A stretch of 64,000 nucleotides of DNA from Ephemerocybe angulata. Its lineage: Eukaryota > Basidiomycota > Agaricomycetes > Agaricales > Psathyrellaceae. The notes under the pieces were generated by a model. It saw nothing but the letters and a program-made list of their open reading frames with translations. It searched no databases and was not told the origin of the DNA. This document shows positions 56,864-64,000 of the stretch, piece by piece. The stretch covers positions 1,116,001-1,180,000 of the forward strand of contig JAACJK010000057.1 of NCBI GenBank assembly GCA_013368325.1, read 5' to 3'. Within the stretch, counting starts at the first letter, position 1. Each line of letters starts with the position of its first letter. A program made the translations under genes and the position numbers.

Positions 56864-56924
56864 AGAAGAGGAAGAAGAGGAAAAGGAGGATCCCTTCGAC
56901 CAGTACGATTATGACTACTGGTAA
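55074..56924 (+). CDS. F-box/LRR-like protein with poly-Glu tail (array member 1)
   Basis: 616 residues, single exon, from the ATG at 55074 (MEHDNANQAFTTFTALTKAL); the upstream part of the frame starts at TTG. Coiled coil 'KADQQVSELQKDIRTLKSYH', F-box-like 'CRIPREILANILLAHQSLII', then 'WIKTAHVCRHWRAVALDCPA' and 'LWANL'. LRR-like strands include 'VLKHLELYKCGFPSGSLPSM' and 'LRHLESLELESYLPCP'. The C-terminal module reads 'HRIENLHIEKCFNFFKED' ... 'LEYFWDKNEE'. A run of about 17 Glu and an aromatic end 'DPFDQYDYDYW' follow. It is the first of three tandem paralogues in the same direction. It is a predicted SCF substrate adaptor. Confidence 0.8.
56832..56882 (+). repeat. GAA/GAG trinucleotide tract encoding poly-Glu
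   Basis: Seventeen consecutive GAA or GAG codons in the tail of the F-box gene. It is a length-variable microsatellite type inside a coding region. Confidence 0.85.
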
Positions 56925-57348
56925 TAGGTGTACTTCTACGATTTTTGCTGCTTCTATCACCGTCATCTGGCCACCATCTCGTGGTGGCAGGCCAGGAGGT
57001 TGGAGAACAGCAGTGATAGCTATCCCAAGTTTGAATCATGAAGTTTTGGGACGAGTCACCGGTTGGGACAATGGGCGGGTCCACTGGAACTGCTATGTCC
57101 ATGTTTTCTAGAACGATTGTTTTTTCGTGGAGTTTGAAGTGGTCGAGGTAGGCTAAGGCTCCTGGCTCAGCGGGCTGGTGATGCCACGTGCTTGTCGACC
57201 GTGGGGTGCGCGGCGCGCGCCGCTCTGTCGCCTTCTTCCTGGGTTTCTCCTGCACCACAGCGTCCGCCTGGCGTTAGCGGCGAAGGTGAGTATATGCGCT
57301 GCTGCATTTCCCTATGTGCTACATAAAAACCAATGCGATCGCATTTAG
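56925..57348. other. Intergenic region within the F-box array
   Basis: 424 bp between array members 1 and 2. A frame on the minus strand is the antisense of the poly-Glu region and its flank and is not called. No repeat marks the duplication junction. Confidence 0.5.
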
Positions 57349-59181
57349 ATGTCCACCCCAATCTTTACACCGAACGACCTCCTCAACAGTCAACTGGTCG
57401 TTCCGCCCGTGGCGACAGTCCTTCATTCTTTGGCTAGAGACCGCGGCTCTGATTCGGCGCGTCGTGAAACTCTTGAGCGACACATCTTGGGCCTGGAGGC
57501 TTATCTGCGAGGTTACTTGCCAGCATATATTCGTTCCCTCAAGTTTCATCACAACAATACCACCCTCGCAGGACGCCTTCCCCCGGAGATCCTATGCATG
57601 ATCTTCCTTTCTTATCGCTCCTTGATACGCAACGGCTCCACTCCATGGAAAGACCAGCTTATCTGGGTTCGGCTCACACATGTCTGTCAGACCTGGAGGT
57701 CCGTTGCCCTGGATTGCTTGGCCCTTTGGTCCGACCTCTGCTTCAAGACACCTCGATTCACTGAGCTTATGCTATCTCGGTCGAAGGACGCCCCTCTGAC
57801 TGTCATATTTGACATGAGCAACATACGACTTCACGAAGAACGAAAATGGAACTCTGTGCTACTTAATGCGCTATCTCAGACTTGTCGTCTTCGCACAGTC
57901 GTGTTGGTGGCCAATGGTCCTCGACAATTCGGATGTGTCGACATCTCTTCGATTCTAGACAAATTCACTGGATACACAAAGCTTCCGATGCTTGAAGAAT
58001 TTTCCATCTCTGGAGGAGCGAAGAAGCTTCACGATGAATTCCTCGAGGCAGGAGCAACTATGCTAAAGCGCGTTCAGATCAGGGCCTGCAGCTTTACCTG
58101 GGCTCATCTGCCTCTTACCAACTTGACACACCTACGGCTTGAGAGAAATACCCAGCTTCAGCAAGACTGTCTGCCGGCCCAGATATTCCTCATGAAGCTC
58201 GTGCGAATGCGAACACTTCAAGTCCTGGAGCTCGTCAACTTCCTTCCCAAAGATGATTACCCTGCCTCTGGTCCAGACGAGATTCTACCTGTTCCCTTAC
58301 CCCAGCTTAAATCCCTTGAGCTGCACGATTCGGCAAGCGCTGTCATCTCTTTCATTCAGGTGACCCGCATCCCAAAGGCAGCGTCGATAGTCGTTGTTTT
58401 CAAGGACTGCAAGCCTCAATCCCGTCCACCATCTGCCGAAATTGTCGACGAGTTCCTTCTTGCTCTCGACGCCTCGTGGAAGGACCGTCCGTCTCTTCCA
58501 AGCAGGCTGGAAGACGGTGTCCTTGACCTCTGGATCTCTGATTTTTCCGAGAAGAGAGCGAACTCGCCCAGACTGGAATTCTGGTTCCAGGGCTATCAGA
58601 CACCCCCCGAGCTGTCGATCGGATTCGCAACGCACGAGGTCCCTCTCACCAAAATCCTTGTCAACGTCAAGAAGAGGCTGAACCTATCCTCAGTCATAAC
58701 CCTCCGCATTGATAACTGCTGGTCTATGCGCGAATCTGCATACGCCAAGGTTCTCTCCAAGCTACCGCACGTCGAAAACGTGACGATCAGGAACAGCTCG
58801 TTCTTATGCTTTCTCAACGTATTGCTCAAGGACCTCGCATTACTCGAGGATTCCGACTCGGAAAGCACCGACGAAGGGACAGGAGATACATACCTAACAC
58901 CGCGGTTCCCAGCGCTATGGTTCCTCGAGTGTTGCGACTACGACTTCAAAGAACGAGGCTTCAAAACCCGAGATGTCATTGAAGGTCTGATCGGCGTCCT
59001 GACCTTGCGTGCGGATGACTACTGCATTATGGACCTGCACTTTAGAAAGTGCCGAAACGTTTGGGAGGAGAATTTCGAGGAAGTCAAGGAAGCCTTCCCT
59101 GAGCAGGAGATAGACTGGGATTGCGATGAGGATCAGGATGCCGATTCAGAGTACGAGGAAGAATCGGAGGCAGATTCGTGA
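57349..59181 (+). CDS. F-box/LRR-like protein (array member 2)
   Basis: 610 residues, single exon, start MSTPIFTPNDLLNSQLVVPP. Coiled-coil-like segment with 'RRETLERHILGLEAYLRGYL', F-box-like 'AGRLPPEILCMIFLSYRSLI', then 'WVRLTHVCQTWRSVALDCLA' and 'LWSDLCFKTPRFTELMLSRS'. LRR-like body (LTNLTHLRLERN, LQVLELVNFLPKDDYP). The C-terminal module reads 'YCIMDLHFRKCRNVWEEN' ... 'QEIDWDCDED', and the tail is Asp/Glu/Ser-rich (DADSEYEEESEADS). It is closest to member 3 in the blocks 'FKTP', 'RLRTVVLVANGP' versus 'RLRTVELVTNDL', and 'LWISDFSEK' versus 'LSISDFSDA'. This indicates a relatively recent local duplication. Confidence 0.8.
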   Translation: MSTPIFTPNDLLNSQLVVPPVATVLHSLARDRGSDSARRETLERHILGLEAYLRGYLPAYIRSLKFHHNNTTLAGRLPPEILCMIFLSYRSLIRNGSTPWKDQLIWVRLTHVCQTWRSVALDCLALWSDLCFKTPRFTELMLSRSKDAPLTVIFDMSNIRLHEERKWNSVLLNALSQTCRLRTVVLVANGPRQFGCVDISSILDKFTGYTKLPMLEEFSISGGAKKLHDEFLEAGATMLKRVQIRACSFTWAHLPLTNLTHLRLERNTQLQQDCLPAQIFLMKLVRMRTLQVLELVNFLPKDDYPASGPDEILPVPLPQLKSLELHDSASAVISFIQVTRIPKAASIVVVFKDCKPQSRPPSAEIVDEFLLALDASWKDRPSLPSRLEDGVLDLWISDFSEKRANSPRLEFWFQGYQTPPELSIGFATHEVPLTKILVNVKKRLNLSSVITLRIDNCWSMRESAYAKVLSKLPHVENVTIRNSSFLCFLNVLLKDLALLEDSDSESTDEGTGDTYLTPRFPALWFLECCDYDFKERGFKTRDVIEGLIGVLTLRADDYCIMDLHFRKCRNVWEENFEEVKEAFPEQEIDWDCDEDQDADSEYEEESEADS

Positions 59182-59534
59182 ACCATAGCTGCGCTTATGA
59201 CCAAGTCACGCACATTCAAACCTTTTTTTCCCTATCATTCTGACCATACCCTTGCAACCTACACGAATGTGACTTTTCAGGCTTGTAATGAACCCTTTAT
59301 CCGCAAATCATGTCACGAAGTTCGCGGAAACAGAAGGCCTTCTGAGTCTGTCAAGGTGGCATGGTATGCTGGGGCCCTCAAGATCTACACCCATGGGCAC
59401 AATTGATCAGTGGCTAGCCACAATCTCCTTTTTCCTAACTGTCATGAACCCGCCCAGTACGCACGAGGCAAGTACACGCCTTCAGCTCATCTATTTTCGT
59501 GACTCTATCTAGCACGTCTACCATGCACCCTTAG
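59182..59534. other. Intergenic region within the F-box array
   Basis: 353 bp between array members 2 and 3. No gene or repeat was seen. Confidence 0.5.
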
Positions 59535-61451
59535 ATGCTGAGCCCACCCTTCATCCATGCGACAACCCCTCCAGCTGTTCCACCAACGAGTCTACTTGCC
59601 ACACTGAAAGTTCTCCACACATCGTCTGGTTTGCTCGGGCATGCTAGGACACGTCTCCTCGGGTTAGAGCAATTCATCTCGGATATGCTACAGCACATGC
59701 AGGCCTTGAAATGCCACCACAATATGACTGTACCTGCCGGGCGTCTTACGCCAGAGATTCTCGTCCGGGTGTTTCTCTCCTTCCGCTCACTGGTGTTAAG
59801 AGACAGCTCCGACAAACTGGGTGACAAACTAGCTTGGACAACAATTACGGACGTCTGTCAAGCCTGGAGGAGTGCTGCTCTGGATTGTGCTGATCTCTGG
59901 TCGGACCTGCCCTTCAAGACGCCTGCACATACAGGGCTCATGCTCGATCGCTCAAGGGAGGCACCCCTCGATTTCAAGCTCAACACAAGCAAACTTGACC
60001 CCAACCACCACTGGCGCCCAGTCCTCTACAAAGCACTATCACAGACGCATCGCCTGCGGACGGTTGAGCTCGTCACCAACGACTTGTATATATTCTCGGG
60101 ACTCGACGTGTTCTCTCTGCTATCTGGCTTTGCAGGGTCGGGGCAGGATGCGCCCATCCTTAAACGACTAGTTATCGCAAGCACCGCTCCGGAAGGCGAC
60201 TACCTACCACTCTCTCTTCTGCAACGAAAGACCCCAAGGCTCCGATTCCTCGAAATTAGGCGATGCCGTTTCTTCTGGAACAAAATGCAGTTCGGGGGCT
60301 TGATCCACCTTCGCCTGGAGGCTATCAGCCGCGATCCTGGCCATACTCTGGGACGCCCTCCGGTCGCTGACTTTAACCTTCAGCTGATGCAGATGCCCAT
60401 GTTGCAGTACCTGGAGCTCGTCGGATCCCTCCCAGTCGGTCGCAGCGTCGAGGAGAACATGGCGGCCAAACCTGTCCGGTTGGCACAACTCCACTCCCTG
60501 GTTTTGCACGACTCCGTTAGCACAATCACATCGTTCTTCCAAGCCTCGCAGATCCCCCAGGCCGCTATAATCACCACCATTTTCACGGACGGCCTCCATG
60601 CAGACAACACTGTCGGCTTTCTCTGGGCGCTCGCATGCTCGTGGAGGGACGAAGCCACCGCGTCCTTGGGCGCTTACAAGATGGACCGTAGCATTCTGGA
60701 GCTCTCGATCTCCGACTTTTCCGACGCGCATCCTGAGCGTCCTCGAATGGAGTTCTGGTTCGAATCTGGGTCCATGTCCCGGCTTGCACGCCCTGACCTG
60801 ACCATTGGGTTCTCAGCAGACATGGGCCCGCTCGCTCCCCTCTTACAAACTATCGATGGAGTGTGGACTTTGTCTTCCATCGTCTCGCTGCGGCTGGACA
60901 ACTGTCATGTCATGGACGACGCGTACCTCCTTGTCCTGTGCGGGCTGGCAAACCTCAAGACCATCACGCTTCAAAGCAGCTCAATTAGCGACCTCTTCAA
61001 CGCGTTGCTCACGGACCCTGCATTCACGCTCTGGGAGTCTGCCCTGGAGAAAGGCGCCGACGGTCAGGATCAAACTCCCCGATTCCCCAAACTTCGGGTT
61101 ATCAAGCTCCTTGGCGTGGATTTTGACCCACGTTCTAGAGGGTCGCCGATCGATGATATCGACCTCATTTTAGAGGCACTGGAACACCGTAGCCACGAAG
61201 ATTACTGCATCAGCGAGATGCAGTTTGAACTTTGTCTGAACATCTCGAAGGTGTATATGGAGGCGATTAGGAGGCGTGCACCCAAGGTGAAGATTGGCTG
61301 GGACGGGAAGGTGGATCTTCGAAGTTATGAGGAGCAAGCCGACGAGTTTGAGTTGGAGGATGAAGATGAAGATGAGGAGGACGAGGAGGACGAGGAGGAC
61401 GAGGAGGACGAGGAGGAGGAAGATGAGGGGGAGGAAAGACAACCGATGTAA
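59535..61451 (+). CDS. F-box/LRR-like protein with EED-repeat tail (array member 3)
   Basis: 638 residues, single exon, start MLSPPFIHATTPPAVPPTSL. A helical N-terminal segment (HARTRLLGLEQFISDMLQHM), F-box-like 'AGRLTPEILVRVFLSFRSLV', then 'WTTITDVCQAWRSAALDCAD' and 'LWSDLPFKTPAHTGLMLDRS'. LRR-like body (MLQYLELVGSLPVG, SLVLHDSVSTITSFFQ). The C-terminal module reads 'YCISEMQFELCLNISKVY' ... 'VKIGWDGKVD', followed by a long acidic tail (DEDEDEEDEEDEEDEEDEEE). It is in tandem with members 1 and 2 and convergent with UTP4 (176 bp between the stops). It is a predicted SCF substrate adaptor. Confidence 0.8.
   Translation: MLSPPFIHATTPPAVPPTSLLATLKVLHTSSGLLGHARTRLLGLEQFISDMLQHMQALKCHHNMTVPAGRLTPEILVRVFLSFRSLVLRDSSDKLGDKLAWTTITDVCQAWRSAALDCADLWSDLPFKTPAHTGLMLDRSREAPLDFKLNTSKLDPNHHWRPVLYKALSQTHRLRTVELVTNDLYIFSGLDVFSLLSGFAGSGQDAPILKRLVIASTAPEGDYLPLSLLQRKTPRLRFLEIRRCRFFWNKMQFGGLIHLRLEAISRDPGHTLGRPPVADFNLQLMQMPMLQYLELVGSLPVGRSVEENMAAKPVRLAQLHSLVLHDSVSTITSFFQASQIPQAAIITTIFTDGLHADNTVGFLWALACSWRDEATASLGAYKMDRSILELSISDFSDAHPERPRMEFWFESGSMSRLARPDLTIGFSADMGPLAPLLQTIDGVWTLSSIVSLRLDNCHVMDDAYLLVLCGLANLKTITLQSSSISDLFNALLTDPAFTLWESALEKGADGQDQTPRFPKLRVIKLLGVDFDPRSRGSPIDDIDLILEALEHRSHEDYCISEMQFELCLNISKVYMEAIRRRAPKVKIGWDGKVDLRSYEEQADEFELEDEDEDEEDEEDEEDEEDEEEEDEGEERQPM
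61374..61409 (+). repeat. GAGGAGGAC nonamer repeat, four copies
   Basis: Four exact copies of GAGGAGGAC encode (EED)4 in the acidic tail of the F-box gene, flanked by further Asp/Glu codons. Exact units suggest recent slippage. Confidence 0.85.
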
Positions 61452-61627
61452 TAGGGATTTCTCAGGATTGATAATTGCGCTCTACACTATATAATTCATT
61501 TAATAGCCACCTCAACTTGCACAAACAACTATCTTCGAGGATCGTGCAGGATCAGAGAACCAAATACAGGAACAATGGAATTAACAGCAACACAACCAAC
61601 CTACAACAACTAAATGCCAAAGCAAAA

Positions 61628-64000
61628 CTACGACCTTCCATACCGGTGCTTAAAGTACGCAGGCGGCAGCGTCGCCAACACATCCACCAACGGGCGCTCA
61701 ACAATCACAAGCTCCGAGTTTCCAGCATCAACCCCACTAACCCTATCCACACACAGAATCGGCCTATACGTCGTGATCATCTTGAAATCCACGGCACGGG
61801 ACACATCCTGCTCCGCCCTCGCACCTTCCTCATCGTCTCCCAACTCCTCGTTCGTCGTGGACACCTTTTTCTCGTCCTTGCCACCCCTGCGCCTCTTCCT
61901 CGACGAGTTCAACAGCGGGTTGTTACTGCCGTGCGAGGACGACGCGGGCTTGACAAGGTTTTTGTCCAGACCAATCTTGCACATCCACGTCGCGCTCCAG
62001 AAGATGAGCGCCTTCTTCTGCGTGTGTCCATCCTCGCTCGCCCCGCTTGCGGTGAACGCGCCAAGGACGGCATCGTGCATGCTGCGCAACCTCTGGTCGG
62101 CGACCGCCGCGAGCGTCTTGCCCCAGACGGGGAACTGTCTCTGCTCGACATCGTACACCTGCACAGAATTGTTCGGGAAGGTGAGGAGGAGGTTGGATGT
62201 CGAGGAGTAGGACGACGTGGAGACGGGAGAGTCGATGAAGGTGAGGTGTTGCACGGGGAGGGGGAAGGAGGGCAGGGTCGTGTGGTGCGAGATGGAGTCG
62301 AGGTTGTAGATGTGCGTTTTTGTGGAGGTATGTGGCGGTGTGGAGGAGGATGAGGACGCGGAGTTGGATGGAGAGGACCAGTGTGAGGAGGATGCGAGCC
62401 ACTGGCCGTCGGGGCTGATCGCCAAGTGCGAGACGGTGGCGGTTGTGGAGAGCCGCTGTCTTGATTCCAGCTTGGGACTGTCTTCGTCCTCGGCCTCGCT
62501 CTCAGCAGCAGCCTCGTCCTCTTCTTCAGAGGCGTCCTTCATTTCAACATCCTCGCCTTTCTTATCTCCGTTGAGATGAGGCTTTTTCGTTCCATTAGCT
62601 TTTGATTTTGAGCCAGCGAGTACTCGGTCGCCGACGATGAGATCTTGGACCAAGTGGTGGTCTAGTCTCCGGAGGACCTGGGGTACCTCACTCGTCAGGT
62701 CTATAATGATGATATAGGATGGTGCGGTGGTCGAGAGGACGAGTTTTGACGAATCGGGGGTGAATTTGAGAGCGAGAGAGCCAGTACCACGGAATTGATG
62801 CTGGTTGGGTGCCTCGGCAGGATTTTGAGGAAGGGCGGGAATGTGTGGTTGGAGGATAGAGCTAAATTCGCGAACACGTTTTGGTGTGAGTCCATCGCCC
62901 TTCTGCCGGGAAGACGTCAGCGATAGTTCATTCTCGACGGAAGCAGTACTCACAGATTGAAGACGGAAGAGCTTGGTTTCGTAGAGGTCCGAGACAGCAA
63001 GCCACGTCCCATCTTCCGAGATCTCATGTGCAATGATGTTCGTGTGTACGTTCAAATCCATCTCGAGGACCTTCTCCCAACCACTCGCAAACTCTTGTCC
63101 TGGTGTAGGCGCCTTAAACTGGGCCTTGGCACCGTCCTCGTCCATCTTATCACCCTCTTCCTCTGACCTCGCTTTGGCGCCTCCAGCGATTTTCCACACA
63201 GCCAGCCCAGCTTCGCTGACGCTTGAGACCAGTCTCGCGCCTCGAGCAACGCGAACACGACCCTCCTGGGAGTAAGCGACGCGTCGATGGTACGCGTCTT
63301 CGAAGGTAGCCTCAACGCTGGTAAGGAGGGGATTCCTAATCTTGACGACAGTGTTCGATGTCAAAGCAGCAGGGGCAAGAACTAGGCTCATATCCAGACC
63401 ACCAGACGCGAGGATAGGGGCAACATCAGCAGGAGAAGAGCGTTTGAGGGAGGCAGGGAGGGGGGTATGAGGAGGCCACATAGCCAGAGCGCGGACGTCG
63501 TGCGAGTGCATACGCTTGGAACCGGTCTGGGCCCAGCGAGCAGAGGAGGAGTTGCTGTTGTCGGGGGAGGAGGTTTTGACCTGGGAGAACTGCACCGTCT
63601 TTTGGTCGACACCAGAGGTATACACGGTTTTGCCGTCAGCACTGATAGCCATGCAAAGCACGTCTGCGCCATGGGCTTGGAAGCTTTGAAGCTGAGTACC
63701 GGTTCGGGAATCCCAAAATTTGACCAGACCAACAGAGTCTCCGGAGACGATGGTTCCATCGCTGTCGATATATTAGCAATAATTTCCAGAGAGAAAAGGC
63801 GGAAAGCGTACCCAAGCACTCCAACTGTCCAGACCAATGTCCTCTCTCCACGAATCTTGTCCATTCCTATCCGTTCCATCAACTGTCCCGAGTTCGCATC
63901 CCACTTCCTCAAGCTGCTGTCCGAGCAACCGGTAACAAGCCAAGAGTCTGCCCACTCATCGTCGTCGTCGTCGCTATCACTGTCGTCAGAGCCTTCTGAG
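61628..64000 (-). CDS. UTP4: U3 snoRNP-associated WD40 protein UTP4/Cirhin, 3' part (continues past the right edge)
   Basis: At the right edge the frame reads an acidic 'DDSDSDDDDDEWADSW', then 'LVTGCSDSSLRKWDANSGQL', 'ERTLVWTVGVLGDGTIVSGD' (across an intron), 'SVGLVKFWDSRTGTQLQSFQ', 'AHGADVLCMAISADGKTVYT' and 'SGVDQKTVQFSQV'. Consecutive WD40 blades and the long disordered C-terminal half match UTP4 (human Cirhin), a t-UTP component of the small-subunit processome. That complex couples rRNA transcription and early 18S processing in the nucleolus. Acidic inserts (DASEEEDEAAAESEAEDEDS) are present. It ends 'ATLPPAYFKHRYGRS', the conserved family terminus. The start codon lies beyond position 64000, so the gene is partial by window boundary, not by mutation. 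Confidence 0.88.

Noticed and set aside
55944..56966. 340-codon minus-strand frame
   Set aside because: Antisense of the F-box array member 1; its hydrophobic Leu/Phe run is the complement of the poly-Glu codons, not a membrane segment.
61475..62353. 292-codon plus-strand frame
   Set aside because: Antisense to the UTP4 C-terminus; Arg/His-rich composition is typical of a shadow frame.

Overview
The window is nuclear DNA of a filamentous basidiomycete, most likely an Agaricomycete (mushroom-forming fungus). The evidence is many short introns (about 45-65 nt, GT-AG with one probable GC-AG), compact protein genes on both strands, a typical fungal housekeeping set, and many F-box/LRR-like genes with the Agaricomycete layout (N-terminal coiled coil, F-box-like helix pair, 'HVC..WR.vA...P.LW' motif, long LRR-like body). 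No bacterial operons, CRISPR arrays, rRNA or viral genes were seen.

Layout. 0-17.5 kb is dense: AIM18-like mitochondrial chalcone-isomerase-fold protein, phytanoyl-CoA dioxygenase family protein, histone H3 with an unusual tail, an F-box protein, TIM21, V-ATPase subunit F, SGT1/Ecdysoneless, AP-3 sigma, an F-box protein, Mediator MED6, and a two-finger C2H2 transcription factor. 17.5-22.8 kb is a 5.3 kb gene desert upstream of the C2H2 gene. 22.8-24.8 kb holds ribosomal protein eS27 and a divergently transcribed fungal BTG/Tob-domain protein. 24.8-29.1 kb is gene-poor; it holds a TA-flanked terminal-inverted-repeat element, a tentative spliced minus-strand gene and a small two-exon gene. 29-43.7 kb is dense again: biotin synthase, a REX4-like exonuclease-fold protein with lost catalytic residues, MCM5, tRNA-Thr(AGT), COP9 subunit 6, a FRAY/OSR1-like Ste20 kinase, and a CBS/PB1 (Mug70-like) membrane-anchored protein. 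44-64 kb is a mosaic of F-box genes (five, three of them in tandem at 55-61.5 kb) with a small membrane protein, an Mpv17/PMP22 protein, a glycine-rich secreted repeat protein, peptidyl-tRNA hydrolase 2, a TMEM33/Pom33 protein, and the 3' part of UTP4 running off the right edge.

Most genes are independent housekeeping loci. Three mitochondrial or organelle-membrane genes (AIM18-like, TIM21, Mpv17), replication and chromatin genes (MCM5, H3) and ubiquitin-pathway genes (seven F-box genes, CSN6) share the window, but nothing shows that they are co-regulated. The most distinctive content is the F-box family: five of the seven proteins share a C-terminal Cys-Asn/Trp-Asp module and then diverge into unrelated low-complexity tails (poly-Glu, EED repeats, GGF repeats, short acidic). 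Gene models were read from sequence and splice signals by eye, so exon boundaries are predictions.
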